A stretch of DNA of 64,000 nt from Tepidicella xavieri (GTDB taxonomy: Bacteria; Pseudomonadota; Gammaproteobacteria; Burkholderiales; Burkholderiaceae_C), in the NCBI RefSeq assembly GCF_004363315.1, contig NZ_SNYL01000002.1:1-64000 (forward strand), read 5' to 3'. The notes below the pieces were generated by a model that was given only the letters and a program-made list of their open reading frames with translations, searched no databases and had not been told where the DNA came from. This document shows, piece by piece, positions 32,769 to 42,239 of the stretch. The translations under genes were made by a program, and so were the position numbers. Positions within the stretch are counted from its first letter, which is position 1. Every line of letters starts with the position of its first letter.

Positions 32769-34901
32769 ATGAACGCCGTCTCCCCTGCTGACACCCTGAA
32801 CCTGGCCAACAACCCGTTGCTGGACTTCACCGACCTGCCGCGTTTCGACGCCATTGCGCCCGAGCACGTGGCGCCGGCGATCCAAGCGCTCCTGGAGCAA
32901 GCCCAGGCCGCGCTGGACACCGTGACGGCGGCGGACTTCCCCGCCGAATGGTCGCGCATGGCCGCCGTGCTCGACGTGGCCACTGAGCGCCTGGGCCGGG
33001 CTTGGTCGGCGGTCAGCCACCTCAATGCGGTGGCCGATACGCCCGCGCTGCGAGCGGCTTACAACGCGGCCTTGCCGCAAGTCACCGAATTCTGGACCCG
33101 GCTGGGGGCCGATGAGCGGCTGTACGCCAAGTACAAGGCCATGGACCCCGCCCGCTTGACGCGCGAGCAAGCCCAGGCGCACCGCCATGCATTGCGCGGC
33201 TTCGTGCTGGGCGGGGCGGAACTGCAGGGCGCGGCCAAGGAGCGGTTTGCCGCCATCCAGGAGCGGCTGGCCGAGTTGAGCCAAAAGTTCAGCGAAAACA
33301 CCCTGGATGCGACCGACGCCTACACCCTTTATGTGCAAGCGCACGAGCTCGACGGCGTGCCCGAAGACGTGAAGGCCGCGGCCCGCGCCGCCGCCGAGGC
33401 CGACGGCCAAGCAGGCTACAAGCTCACGCTCAAATTGCCCTGCTACTTGCCCGTGATGCAATTCGGCAGCAACCGGGCGTTGCGCGAACGCCTCTATCGC
33501 GCCTACACCACCCGCGCCAGCGACCAGGCCAACCCTGCCGAAGTGCCTGAGGCGCCGCGCCTGGACAACACCGCGCTGATCCGGGAAATTCTGGCGCTGC
33601 GGCAAGAGGAAGCCCAACTGCTGGGCTACCCCGACTTCGCCACCTTGTCGCTGGTGCCCAAGATGGCCGAGTCGCCCGAGCAGGTGACCGCGTTTCTGCG
33701 CGAGCTGGCGGCCAAAGCCCGCCCCCATGCCCAGCGCGACCTCGACGACATGCGCCGCTTCGCCGCCGAGCACCTGGGGCTGGACGCCCCCCAAGCCTGG
33801 GACTGGCCTTACATCGGCGAGCAATTGCGCCAGGCCCGCTACGCCTACAGCGAGCAAGACGTCAAGCCCTACTTCACCGCCCCCAAGGTGCTGCAAGGGT
33901 TGTTCCGAATCGTCGAGACCCTGTTCGACGTGCGCATCCGGCCCGACCAGGCCCCCGTCTGGCACCCGAGCGTGCAGTTTTTCCGCATCGAGCGGTTGCG
34001 CGCGGGCGCGACCGAACCCGAGTGCGTGGGCCAGTTCTACCTGGACCCTGGCGCGCGCACGGGCAAGCGCGGCGGGGCCTGGATGGACGACGTGCGCGCC
34101 CGCTGGCTGCGGCCCGACGGCGGGCGCCTCCAAACCCCTGTGGCGCACCTCGTGTGCAACTTTGCCGAAGGCGTCGATGGCAAGCCGGCCCTGCTCACGC
34201 ATGACGATGTCATCACCTTGTTCCACGAGTTCGGACACGGCCTGCACCACCTGCTGACCCAGGTGGACGAGCACGACGTCAGCGGCATCAGCGGGGTGGA
34301 ATGGGACGCGGTGGAACTGCCCAGCCAATTCATGGAGAACTTCTGCTGGGAATGGGACGTGCTGCGCCAGTTGACCGCCCATGTGGACACGGGCGAACCG
34401 CTGCCGCGGGCGTTGTTCGAGAAAATGCTGGCGGCCCGCAACTTCCAAAGCGGCTTGCAAACCCTGCGGCAAATCGAGTTCGCCTTGTTCGACATGCTGC
34501 TGCACCGCGCCGACGCGCCGCGCAACGCCGACGGGGTGGACTTCATGGGCCTGCTGCAACAGGTGCGCCAAGAGGTGGCACTCATCCATCCGCCGGCCTA
34601 CAACCGCATGCCGCACACATTCAGCCACATTTTCGCGGGCGGCTATGCGGCGGGGTATTACAGCTACAAATGGGCCGAAGTCCTCAGCGCCGACGCCTAT
34701 GCGGCTTTCGAAGAGGCCGCGCGGCACAGCGGGACCGTGCTGGATGCCGCCACCGGCCAGCGCTATCTGCAAGAGATCCTGGCCGTCGGCGGCAGCCGGC
34801 CAGCCATGGAATCGTTCAAGGCCTTTCGCGGACGCGAGCCACGCATCGACGCGCTGCTGCGCCATCAAGGCATGACCGACCCATCGCCCGTGGCGGCTTG
34901 A
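32769..34901 (+). CDS. prlC: Oligopeptidase A (M3 zinc metallopeptidase)
   Basis: Cytosolic endopeptidase that degrades signal peptides and other short peptides. The 710-residue protein has a helical N-terminal half and the zinc motif HEFGHGLHHLL, with the downstream glutamate ligand in SGVEWDAVELPSQFMENF. The C-terminal RMPHTFSHIFAGGYAAGYYSY matches the M3 substrate-closing loop. Length fits the PrlC/OpdA branch rather than bacterial Dcp. It stands alone, 87 bases after yhbY. Confidence 0.95.
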   Translation: MNAVSPADTLNLANNPLLDFTDLPRFDAIAPEHVAPAIQALLEQAQAALDTVTAADFPAEWSRMAAVLDVATERLGRAWSAVSHLNAVADTPALRAAYNAALPQVTEFWTRLGADERLYAKYKAMDPARLTREQAQAHRHALRGFVLGGAELQGAAKERFAAIQERLAELSQKFSENTLDATDAYTLYVQAHELDGVPEDVKAAARAAAEADGQAGYKLTLKLPCYLPVMQFGSNRALRERLYRAYTTRASDQANPAEVPEAPRLDNTALIREILALRQEEAQLLGYPDFATLSLVPKMAESPEQVTAFLRELAAKARPHAQRDLDDMRRFAAEHLGLDAPQAWDWPYIGEQLRQARYAYSEQDVKPYFTAPKVLQGLFRIVETLFDVRIRPDQAPVWHPSVQFFRIERLRAGATEPECVGQFYLDPGARTGKRGGAWMDDVRARWLRPDGGRLQTPVAHLVCNFAEGVDGKPALLTHDDVITLFHEFGHGLHHLLTQVDEHDVSGISGVEWDAVELPSQFMENFCWEWDVLRQLTAHVDTGEPLPRALFEKMLAARNFQSGLQTLRQIEFALFDMLLHRADAPRNADGVDFMGLLQQVRQEVALIHPPAYNRMPHTFSHIFAGGYAAGYYSYKWAEVLSADAYAAFEEAARHSGTVLDAATGQRYLQEILAVGGSRPAMESFKAFRGREPRIDALLRHQGMTDPSPVAA

Positions 34902-34946
34902 ACCGGCGACAATGCGAACATAGACCTTTATCCACAGGAGACAACC

Positions 34947-35339
34947 ATGTTCAGCCACGTGATGGTCGGCACCAACGACATCGAAAAGTCCAAACGCTTC
35001 TACGACGCCGTCCTCGGCGTGCTGGGCGTGCCCGAAGGGATCCGCAACACCGCAGGCAGCGGCCACCAGCGGGTGTTCTACCGGCATGAGGGTGTGTCGT
35101 TCGCGGTGACCCAGCCCATCAACAACGAGCCGGCCACCTGCGCCAATGGCAGCACCATCGGCTTCAAGTGCCAATCGCCTGAGCAGGTGCAACAGTTCCA
35201 CGATGTGGCCGTGGCGCACGGCGGCACCTCCATCGAATCTCCCCCGGGCCCGCGTCAAGGCCCTACCGGCGTGTTGCATCTGGCCTACGTGCGCGACCCC
35301 GACGGCAACAAGCTCTGCGCGCTGCACCGCCCCAAGTGA
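34947..35339 (+). CDS. VOC (glyoxalase/bleomycin-resistance) superfamily protein
   Basis: A 130-residue protein of two beta-alpha-beta-beta-beta units. It begins MFSHVMVGTNDIEKSKRFYDAVL and ends VRDPDGNKLCALHRP, the metal-site ends of the fold. A good ribosome site (CAGGAG) precedes the ATG. Related proteins are often annotated as lactoylglutathione lyase, but the true reaction cannot be assigned. It overlaps nothing and starts a run of small genes. Confidence 0.8.
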   Translation: MFSHVMVGTNDIEKSKRFYDAVLGVLGVPEGIRNTAGSGHQRVFYRHEGVSFAVTQPINNEPATCANGSTIGFKCQSPEQVQQFHDVAVAHGGTSIESPPGPRQGPTGVLHLAYVRDPDGNKLCALHRPK

Positions 35340-35368
35340 CTGGGGCTGGACGAAGGAGCCAAGACGCC

Positions 35369-35563
35369 ATGCGCCTGCTGCTTGCGATCTTTCTGCCCTG
35401 GCTGCAGTTTTTTACCATCGGCCGGCCGTTTGCCGGCATCATTTGCCTGATTCTGCAGATCACCATCATCGGCTGGCTGCCGGCGGCGCTGTGGTCAGTC
35501 TATGCCCTGAGTCAGTACAAGACCGACCAGAAAATCGCGCAGGCGCTGGGCAGAAAACCCTGA
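35369..35563 (+). CDS. YqaE/Pmp3-family small membrane protein
   Basis: A 64-residue protein with two transmembrane helices: LLLAIFLPWLQFFTIG and FAGIICLILQITIIGWLPAALWSVYAL. The helix pattern and the LP...G(W/I)xP(A/G)xxWA-like end match the Pmp3/YqaE family linked to membrane potential and salt stress. I chose ATG 35369 because AAGGAG lies 10 bases upstream; a longer reading overlapping the VOC stop is less likely. It is four bases from the next gene. Confidence 0.8.
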   Translation: MRLLLAIFLPWLQFFTIGRPFAGIICLILQITIIGWLPAALWSVYALSQYKTDQKIAQALGRKP

Positions 35564-35566
35564 CAG

Positions 35567-35977
35567 ATGGCTCTGCCCTATCAAGCGCTGGCCGACGCGG
35601 TGCTGGTGCTGCACCTGGGGGTGGTGCTGTTCGTGGTGCTGGGGCTGCCCGCCATCGTGATCGGGAATCGGCTGGGGTGGGGCTGGGTCAATGCCTGGCA
35701 CTGGCGACTGACCCATCTGGCGGCCATTGGCGTCGTGACGCTGCAAGCTTGGCTGGGGCGCTATTGCCCGCTGACCGTATGGGAATCGGCACTGCGCGAA
35801 CGGGCCGGTCAGCCGTCGTACACATCCAGCTTTGTGCAGCACTGGGTAGAGCGGATCATCTACTACCAAGCCCCTTTGTGGGTGTTTGCGCTCATCTACA
35901 CCGCCTTCGGCTTGCTGGTGCTCTGGGCGTGGTGGCGTTATCCGCCCAGGCGCCGCGGCCAGCAGGCACCCGACTGA
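35567..35977 (+). CDS. DUF2784-family membrane protein
   Basis: A 136-residue inner-membrane protein with four helices. Family marks are LADAVLVLHLGVVLFVVLGL near the start, a conserved CPLTVWE after WLGRY, and IIYYQAPLWVF in the third helix, which are characteristic of DUF2784. It starts four bases after the YqaE-like gene and converges on parE. No function is known for the family; the cluster suggests a membrane-stress role, which is inference. Confidence 0.8.
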   Translation: MALPYQALADAVLVLHLGVVLFVVLGLPAIVIGNRLGWGWVNAWHWRLTHLAAIGVVTLQAWLGRYCPLTVWESALRERAGQPSYTSSFVQHWVERIIYYQAPLWVFALIYTAFGLLVLWAWWRYPPRRRGQQAPD

Positions 35978-35994
35978 CGGCCCGCCGCTGGCGC

Positions 35995-37989
35995 TCACAC
36001 ATCGATCTCCACCGCGTCCCCGTGTCGCTCCATGAGCTCGCGGCGGGCGGCAGCCTCACCCTTGCCCATGAGCTGACTGAACTGGGCCTCGGTGGCGGCG
36101 AAGTCGAATGCGCCCAGTTGCACCGGCAGCAGACGGCGCGTATCGGGGTTGAGCGTGGTGTCCCACAGTTGTTCGGCGCTCATTTCGCCCAGCCCCTTGA
36201 AGCGACTGATGCTCCAGGCGCCTTCCCTGACGCCGTCTTTGCGCAGCTTGTCCAGAATGGCCGTCAGTTCGCCTTCGTCCAGCGCATACACCTTGCCCGC
36301 CGGCTTCTTGCCGCGCGCAGGCACGTCCACCCGAAACAGCGGCGGACGCGCCACATACACGTGGCCCGCTTCGATGAGCTTGGGGAAATGGCGGAAGAAC
36401 AAGGTCAACAGCAGCACCTGGATGTGCGAACCGTCCACGTCTGCGTCGCTCAGAATGCAAATCTTGCCGTAGCGCAGACCGCTGAGGTCCACCTCGTCAT
36501 CGGGACCATGGGGGTCCACGCCAATGGCAACGGCGATGTCGTGTACCTCGGCATTGGCAAACAGCCGGTCGCGCTCCACCTCCCAGGTGTTGAGCACCTT
36601 GCCACGCAAAGGCAAGATGGCCTGGTACTCTTTGTCGCGCCCCATTTTGGCGCTGCCGCCGGCACTGTCGCCCTCCACCAGAAACAGCTCGTTGTGGGCG
36701 ATGTCGCGGCTTTCGCAATCGGTCAGCTTGCCCGGCAACACGGCCACGCCACTGCCTTTGCGCTTTTCTACCTTCTGGCTGGCCCGCTGCCGGCTTTGTG
36801 CCGCGCGAATCACGAGTTCGGCCAGCCGCCTGCCGTGGTCCACATGCTGGTTGAGCCACAGCTCCAGCACCGGCCGCACGAAACTGCTGACCAACCGCAC
36901 GGCATCGCGCGAATTCAGCCGCTCTTTGATCTGCCCTTGAAACTGCGGATCCAGCACCTTGGCGCTGAGCACATAACTGGCGCGGGCAAACACGTCCTCG
37001 GGCAGCAGCTTGACGCCTTTGGGCAGCAGGGCGTGCAGCTCGATGAAACTCTTGACGGCCTGAAACAGCCCGTCGCGCAAGCCACTGTCGTGGGTGCCGC
37101 CGGCGCTGGTGGGGATGAGGTTGACATAGCTTTCCCGCACGGGCGCCCCTTCTTCGGTGAAGGCCACTGCCCAGGCAGCGCCCTCCCCCTCGGCAAAGCT
37201 GTCGTGCCCGGCATCGGCATAGCCTTCGCCCTCGAACAAAGGAATCAACGGCTCGCCATGGAGGGTCTGTTGCAGGTAGTCGCGCAAGCCCCCCTTGTAC
37301 TGCCAGCTTTGGGTTTCGCGGTTTTTCTCGTTGACCAGGGTGACCGTCACGCCTGGCATCAGCACGGCCTTGCTGCGCAGCAGTTGCACCAGTTCAGCGG
37401 CCGGCAGACTGGCCGACTCGAAATACTTGGGATCGGGCCACACGCGCACCGTGGTTCCCTGTTTGCGGTCGCCATCGGCCGCCGGGCGCCGCGTCAGAGG
37501 CGCGACGACGTCGCCGCCAGCGAAGGCCATGTGGGCCACGTGGCCTTCGCGGTAGCTCGTCACTTCGAGCCGGGTGGACAGGGCGTTGGTCACGCTCACG
37601 CCCACCCCATGCAAGCCGCCCGAGAAGCTGTACGCCCCGCCCTTGCCTTTGTCGAACTTGCCGCCGGCGTGCAGCCGGGTGAACACCAGTTCCAGCACTG
37701 GCGCGTTTTCTTCGGGGTGGATGCCGTGCGGAATGCCGCGGCCATCGTCTTCCACGCTGACCGAGCCATCGGCATGCAAGGTGACGCGAATGCGCTTGCC
37801 GAAGCCGGCCAGCGCCTCGTCGGCGGCGTTGTCCAGCACCTCCTGCACGATGTGCAGCGGGTTGTCGGTGCGGGTGTACATGCCGGGGCGCTGCTTGACG
37901 GGCTCCAGCCCCTTGAGCACGCGGATCGAACTTTCCGCATAACCGGAAGCTCGCAAGGCCCCGGAGGAGGAGATCGGTGTGTCTGCCAT
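35995..37989 (-). CDS. parE: DNA topoisomerase IV subunit B
   Basis: ATPase subunit of the decatenase. The 664-residue protein has the GHKL ATP site (VQEVLDNAADEALAGFGKR, DDGRGIPHGIHPEE, GLHGVGVSVTNALS), the transducer domain, and a Toprim domain with EGDSAGGSAKMGRDKEYQ. The length and absence of the large GyrB insertion favour ParE over GyrB. ATG 37989 (MADTPISSSG) is used; a much longer open frame upstream is antisense to the MFS gene. ParC is not in the window. Confidence 0.92.
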   Translation of the reverse strand: MADTPISSSGALRASGYAESSIRVLKGLEPVKQRPGMYTRTDNPLHIVQEVLDNAADEALAGFGKRIRVTLHADGSVSVEDDGRGIPHGIHPEENAPVLELVFTRLHAGGKFDKGKGGAYSFSGGLHGVGVSVTNALSTRLEVTSYREGHVAHMAFAGGDVVAPLTRRPAADGDRKQGTTVRVWPDPKYFESASLPAAELVQLLRSKAVLMPGVTVTLVNEKNRETQSWQYKGGLRDYLQQTLHGEPLIPLFEGEGYADAGHDSFAEGEGAAWAVAFTEEGAPVRESYVNLIPTSAGGTHDSGLRDGLFQAVKSFIELHALLPKGVKLLPEDVFARASYVLSAKVLDPQFQGQIKERLNSRDAVRLVSSFVRPVLELWLNQHVDHGRRLAELVIRAAQSRQRASQKVEKRKGSGVAVLPGKLTDCESRDIAHNELFLVEGDSAGGSAKMGRDKEYQAILPLRGKVLNTWEVERDRLFANAEVHDIAVAIGVDPHGPDDEVDLSGLRYGKICILSDADVDGSHIQVLLLTLFFRHFPKLIEAGHVYVARPPLFRVDVPARGKKPAGKVYALDEGELTAILDKLRKDGVREGAWSISRFKGLGEMSAEQLWDTTLNPDTRRLLPVQLGAFDFAATEAQFSQLMGKGEAAARRELMERHGDAVEIDV

Positions 37990-38052
37990 GGCCCGGGATT
38001 GTAAGGAGGCCACCAGCGAACAAGGCTGGCGCAAATTCGCTACAGTGTCGGG

Positions 38053-39285
38053 ATGACTGCTCACGCCCCCCGTTTGTCCATGCTGCAGGTGCTGGCCTGC
38101 GGCGCAGCGATCGTCACCTTGTCCATGGGCATCCGCCACGGCTTTGGCCTGTGGCTCCAACCCATCACCCAGGACCAAGGCTGGACACGCGAGACTTTCG
38201 CTTTCGCCATGGCGGTCCAGAACCTGTCGTGGGGGCTGTTCGGCATCTTTGCCGGCATGCTGGCCGACAAGTTCGGGGGCTACCGGGTGCTGGTGGGCGG
38301 CGCCTTGCTGTATGCCCTGGGTTTGACCGGCATGGCGCTGTCCACCTCCACGCTGGTGTTCGCGCTGACGGCCGGCGTGCTCATCGGCGCAGCCCAAGCC
38401 GGGACGACCTACGCGGTGATCTACGGCATCATCGGCCGGCAGATCCCCGCAGAGCGTCGCTCCTGGGCCATGGGCATGGCCGCCGCAGCCGGCTCGTTCG
38501 GCCAATTCCTCATGGTGCCGGTGGAAGGCTTGCTGATCGCACAGTTTGGCTGGAAAGAAGCGTTGCTCATTCTCGGGGCCGCGGCCTTGCTGATGGCCCC
38601 GCTGGCTTGGGGCCTGCGCGAACCGGGCTTCAGCGGCCAGGCAGCGCCCGTGGCCCGAGAACAGACGATTGCGCAAGCCCTGCGCGAGGCTTTCGGCTAC
38701 CGCAGCTTCCAGTTGCTGATGGCGGGCTACTTTGTGTGTGGTTTTCAGGTGGTGTTCATTGGCGTGCACATGCCCAGTTACCTGAAAGATAACGGCCTGT
38801 CGCCCCAGGTGGCCAGCTACGCGCTGGCGCTGATCGGGCTGTTCAACGTGTTCGGCACCTATGCGGCCGGCGTGCTCGGCCAAAAACTCGCCAAACGGAA
38901 GATCCTGGCCTTCATCTATTTCATGCGTTCGGTCGCCATCACGCTGTTTCTGCTGGCGCCGCTCACACCAGGGGCGGTCTATCTGTTTGCCAGCGCCATG
39001 GGGCTGCTGTGGCTTTCCACCGTGCCGCCCACCAACGCCATCGTGGCACAAGTGTTTGGCGTGGCCCATCTGTCTATGCTGGGCGGGTTCGTGTTCTTCA
39101 GCCACCAAGTGGGCAGTTTCATGGGGGTGTGGCTCGGCGGCCTGCTGTACGACCGCACGGGCAGTTACGATATCGTCTGGTACATCTCGATCGCGCTGGG
39201 CATTTTCGCCGCGTTGGTGAACTGGCCGATTCGGGAACACCCCATTCAGCGCGGCCCTCAAAGGGTGGCCGGCGCTGCCGCATGA
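38053..39285 (+). CDS. Major facilitator superfamily transporter (OxlT/MCT-like)
   Basis: A 410-residue carrier with 12 predicted helices. GIRHGFGLWLQPITQDQGW in helix 1 and the loop 2-3 motif FAGMLADKFGGYRVLVGGA match the monocarboxylate/oxalate-formate branch of MFS. A second motif (LGQKLAKRKILAFIYFMRS) occurs in the second half. Substrates in this group are small organic acids; none can be specified here. Divergent from parE; TACAGT at 38041-38046 may be its -10. Confidence 0.85.
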   Translation: MTAHAPRLSMLQVLACGAAIVTLSMGIRHGFGLWLQPITQDQGWTRETFAFAMAVQNLSWGLFGIFAGMLADKFGGYRVLVGGALLYALGLTGMALSTSTLVFALTAGVLIGAAQAGTTYAVIYGIIGRQIPAERRSWAMGMAAAAGSFGQFLMVPVEGLLIAQFGWKEALLILGAAALLMAPLAWGLREPGFSGQAAPVAREQTIAQALREAFGYRSFQLLMAGYFVCGFQVVFIGVHMPSYLKDNGLSPQVASYALALIGLFNVFGTYAAGVLGQKLAKRKILAFIYFMRSVAITLFLLAPLTPGAVYLFASAMGLLWLSTVPPTNAIVAQVFGVAHLSMLGGFVFFSHQVGSFMGVWLGGLLYDRTGSYDIVWYISIALGIFAALVNWPIREHPIQRGPQRVAGAAA

Positions 39286-39301
39286 TTTCCGCCCGTCTGC
39301 C

Positions 39302-39472
39302 ATGCCACCACCGCATTCCTCCCCCGCTGCACGGCCCAACGCCCCGCTTCGGCCGCTCTGGCGCTGGCTGGCCTGGATCGGTGCAACGGGCCTGATGGGA
39401 CTGGCGTTCACCCTCTACACCCATCCTGCTTTCATGGTGGACATGGCCGACCGTTTGTGGGCCTGCTTTTGA
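39302..39472 (+). CDS. Small single-span membrane protein, 56 residues
   Basis: The frame from ATG 39302 to TGA 39472 encodes MPPPHSSPAARPNAP... with one hydrophobic helix (LWRWLAWIGATGLMGLAFTL) and a C-terminal HPAFMVDMADRLWACF. It fits exactly between the MFS gene (16 bases before) and the methyltransferase (6 bases after), on the same strand. Its single clean TM segment and fit to the operon suggest a real gene. Function unknown. Confidence 0.65.
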   Translation: MPPPHSSPAARPNAPLRPLWRWLAWIGATGLMGLAFTLYTHPAFMVDMADRLWACF

Positions 39473-39478
39473 GCACGC

Positions 39479-40057
39479 ATGAACCCTACCGCGCAAACGC
39501 CTTCCGATTGGGTCTGCCGCTGGAGCCATCTCATCCCCGGCCAACATCCTGCAGGGCCGCGCGCGCTCGATCTGGCCTGCGGTCATGGCCGCCACACCCG
39601 TTGGCTGGCGCGGCAGGGCTGCCACGTGACGGCGGTGGACCGTGACGCCGCCGCGCTGGCCACCTTGATCGACCTGGGCGAGCAGGTGCGCATCGTCTGC
39701 GCCGACATCGAAAACGGCCCCTGGCCTCTGGAAGGCCAATCCTTCGATGCGGTGGTGGTCACCCACTACCTCTGGCGCCCATTGTGGCCCCACATTCTGG
39801 CCTGCCTGGCCCCGGGCGGCGTGCTGATCTACGAAACGTTTGCCCACGGCAATGCCAGCGTGGGCAAGCCCTCCCGGCCCGACTTTCTGCTCCAGCCGGG
39901 GGAACTGCTGCAGGTGTGCGCGGGCCTGCACATCGTGGCCTATGAAAACGGTTTTCTGGCTTCGCCGGATCGCTATCTGCAGCGCATCTGCGCCGTCCGC
40001 CCTGATGCGACAGAAAACGCCCCTCCGCCACGCTATTGGCTTCGTGCGGCTGGGTAG
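39479..40057 (+). CDS. Class I SAM-dependent methyltransferase
   Basis: A 192-residue methyltransferase domain. Motif I is ALDLACGHGRHTRWLARQG, motif II includes VDRDAAAL, and SFDAVVVTHYLWRPLWPHIL plus LAPGGVLIYETFAHGNA are motifs IV-V. The last motif resembles TehB-like enzymes, but no substrate can be assigned. It begins six bases after the 56-residue gene. TAGAAT overlapping its stop (40055-40060) may be the -10 for dapA. Confidence 0.82.
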   Translation: MNPTAQTPSDWVCRWSHLIPGQHPAGPRALDLACGHGRHTRWLARQGCHVTAVDRDAAALATLIDLGEQVRIVCADIENGPWPLEGQSFDAVVVTHYLWRPLWPHILACLAPGGVLIYETFAHGNASVGKPSRPDFLLQPGELLQVCAGLHIVAYENGFLASPDRYLQRICAVRPDATENAPPPRYWLRAAG

Positions 40058-40100
40058 AATGTGTGTTTGATCCTTCTTTTCATCCCTCATACCTGTTCAT

Positions 40101-40985
40101 ATGACAACGATCACTGGCAGCATCGTGGCGCTGGTCACCCCCATGCTTGAAGACGGCAGCGTGGACTACCCCACCTTGCGCAAGCTGATCGACTGGCACA
40201 TCGCCGAAGGCACAGACTGCATCGGCGTGGTGGGCACCACCGGCGAATCCCCCACGGTGAGCGTGCAGGAACATTGCGAAGTCATCCGCGTGGCGGTGGA
40301 ACAGGCGGCTGGCCGTATTCCCATCATGGCCGGTTGTGGCGCGAATTCCACGGCCGAAGCCATTGCCTTGGCCAAATTTGCCCGCGATGTCGGCGCCGAC
40401 TGCCAGCTTCAGGTGGTGCCCTACTACAACAAGCCCACCCAGGAGGGGCAATACCAGCATTTCAAGGCCATCGCCGAAGCCACCGGCGACCTGCCCATCG
40501 TCCTCTACAACGTGCCTGGCCGTACCGTGGCCGATCTGGCCCACGACACCGTACTGCGTCTGGCCCAGGTACCCGGCATCGTGGGCATCAAGGAAGCCAC
40601 GGGCAACATCGAGCGTGCCCAATGGCTGATCCGCGAAACCCCAGCGCATTTCGCGGTGTATTCGGGTGACGACCCCACCGCCGTGGCGCTCATGCTGTGT
40701 GGCGGCCAGGGCAACGTCAGCGTCACAGCCAACGTGGCCCCCAGACTCATGCACGAACTGTGCATGGCCGCCATCGCCGGCGACGTCAAAACTGCGATGG
40801 CCATCCAAATGAAACTGATGCCCGTGCACAAACTGCTGTTCGTCGAACCCAACCCCATCCCTGTCAAATGGGCCCTGCATCAGATGGGCAAATGCGGTCC
40901 GGGCCTGCGTCTGCCGTTGACGCCCCTGAGCCCCGCCCACCACCCTGCCGTCGCCCAAGCCCTGCGCGACGCAGGGCTGCTCTGA
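40101..40985 (+). CDS. dapA: 4-hydroxy-tetrahydrodipicolinate synthase
   Basis: First committed step of lysine and diaminopimelate synthesis: condenses pyruvate with aspartate semialdehyde. The 294-residue TIM barrel has [18 protein letters not shown], the catalytic tyrosine in [12 protein letters not shown], and the Schiff-base lysine in [15 protein letters not shown]. The pyruvate-binding end ([13 protein letters not shown]) is present. It is followed by bamC, the order seen in E. coli (dapA-nlpB). Confidence 0.97.
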   Translation: MTTITGSIVALVTPMLEDGSVDYPTLRKLIDWHIAEGTDCIGVVGTTGESPTVSVQEHCEVIRVAVEQAAGRIPIMAGCGANSTAEAIALAKFARDVGADCQLQVVPYYNKPTQEGQYQHFKAIAEATGDLPIVLYNVPGRTVADLAHDTVLRLAQVPGIVGIKEATGNIERAQWLIRETPAHFAVYSGDDPTAVALMLCGGQGNVSVTANVAPRLMHELCMAAIAGDVKTAMAIQMKLMPVHKLLFVEPNPIPVKWALHQMGKCGPGLRLPLTPLSPAHHPAVAQALRDAGLL

Positions 40986-41022
40986 ACGCCCACCCAGGAA
41001 CCCCTTACGCGCCGAATTTCCG

Positions 41023-42165
41023 ATGAGCCGATCCATGCACCTCGAACGCCCTGCCACCTCCCCCCAGACCTTCCGCAGCACGCCCTTGCGCTGGGGCGCC
41101 GTGGCGCTGGCCGTTGCGCTGGCCAGCGGTTGCTCCATTCTGGAAGAAGACCGCATCGACTACAAAAGCGCCAAACAGGTCAATGCCCTCGAAATTCCAC
41201 CCGACCTCACCCAACTGAGCCGCGATACGCGCTACACGGTGCCTGGCGGCGTGGTCACGGCCAGCGGCTACCAGACGGCACAACCTCACCGCGGCATGCC
41301 GACGGCGGCGAGCCAGATCGGCGACGTCCGCATCGAACGCGCCGGCAACCAGCGCTGGCTGGTGGTGGATCGCGCGCCCGAAGAACTCTGGGGGCCGATC
41401 CGGGACTTCTGGCAGGAAAATGGCTTTTTGCTGACCTTGGACCAGCAAAACCTCGGCATCATGGAAACCGACTGGGCCGAAAACCGCGCCAAACTCCCGC
41501 AAGACTTCATTCGCGCCACCATCGGACGCCTGTTCGAGAACCTCTACTCCACCGGCGAGCGCGACAAATTCCGCACCCGGCTCGAACGCAATGCCACTGG
41601 CGGCACCGAAATTTTCATCAGCCACCGCGGCATGGTGGAGGTCTATACCACCACCCGGCAAGACAACACCGTCTGGCAGCCACGCCCGGCAGACCCCGAA
41701 CTGGAAGCCGAATTTCTACGCCGCCTCATGGTCAAGCTCGGCGTGAGTCAGGAACAATCCCAGGCCCTGATGGCAGCCGGCGCCGTGCAGCCTGCCGCCC
41801 GCGTGAGCAGTGTCAACAACGTGCCCGTGCTGCAACTCGACGAAGGCTTCGACCGTGCCTGGCGGCGCGTGGGGCTGGCGCTGGACCGCACCGGCTTCAC
41901 CGTGGAAGACCGTGACCGCTCGCAAGGCGTGTACTTCGTGCGCTACGTGGCGCCCGACGCCACCGTGGCCACGGCCCGCCCCGGCATCATCAGCCGCGTG
42001 TTCGGCGGCTCGCGCGCCAGCGAGGCCACCCCCGTGCGCTACCGCATCGTGGTACGCAGCAGCGACACCCAGACCACCGTCTCCGTGCTGGATGCCAACG
42101 GGCAACCCGAGTCGTCGGCCAACGCGCAGCGCATCGTGCAAGTGCTGGCCGATGATTTGAAATAA
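41023..42165 (+). CDS. bamC: Outer-membrane assembly lipoprotein BamC
   Basis: Lipoprotein of the BAM complex. The 380-residue protein has a type II signal with lipobox LASGC after VALAVALA. An unstructured stretch (DYKSAKQVNALEIPPDL) resembles the segment that binds BamD, followed by two helix-grip domains (RIERAGNQRWLVVDRAPEEL and PVLQLDEGFDRAWRRVGLAL). ATG 41023 is used; ATG 41035 is possible. Coupled by position to dapA, 37 bases upstream. Terminator follows. Confidence 0.9.
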   Translation: MSRSMHLERPATSPQTFRSTPLRWGAVALAVALASGCSILEEDRIDYKSAKQVNALEIPPDLTQLSRDTRYTVPGGVVTASGYQTAQPHRGMPTAASQIGDVRIERAGNQRWLVVDRAPEELWGPIRDFWQENGFLLTLDQQNLGIMETDWAENRAKLPQDFIRATIGRLFENLYSTGERDKFRTRLERNATGGTEIFISHRGMVEVYTTTRQDNTVWQPRPADPELEAEFLRRLMVKLGVSQEQSQALMAAGAVQPAARVSSVNNVPVLQLDEGFDRAWRRVGLALDRTGFTVEDRDRSQGVYFVRYVAPDATVATARPGIISRVFGGSRASEATPVRYRIVVRSSDTQTTVSVLDANGQPESSANAQRIVQVLADDLK

Positions 42166-42199
42166 ACGGCCTCGCTTCTCTTTCTCGGTATTCAAAAAA

Positions 42200-42222
42200 A
42201 CGGCCAGCAAAGCTGGCCGTTT
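42200..42222. terminator. Bidirectional terminator between bamC and ahpF
   Basis: ACGGCCAGC-AAA-GCTGGCCGT is a perfect nine-pair stem. A T run follows on the minus-strand side (seven A on plus) and a shorter TT on the plus side. It serves both converging genes, with the stronger tail for ahpF. Confidence 0.85.
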
Positions 42223-42239
42223 GTCTGTGGCTGCCGAGG

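Noticed and set aside
35146-38004. A 952-codon plus-strand frame across the small membrane genes and opposite parE
   Set aside because: It runs out of frame through three supported genes and antisense to ParE; composition is typical of a shadow frame.
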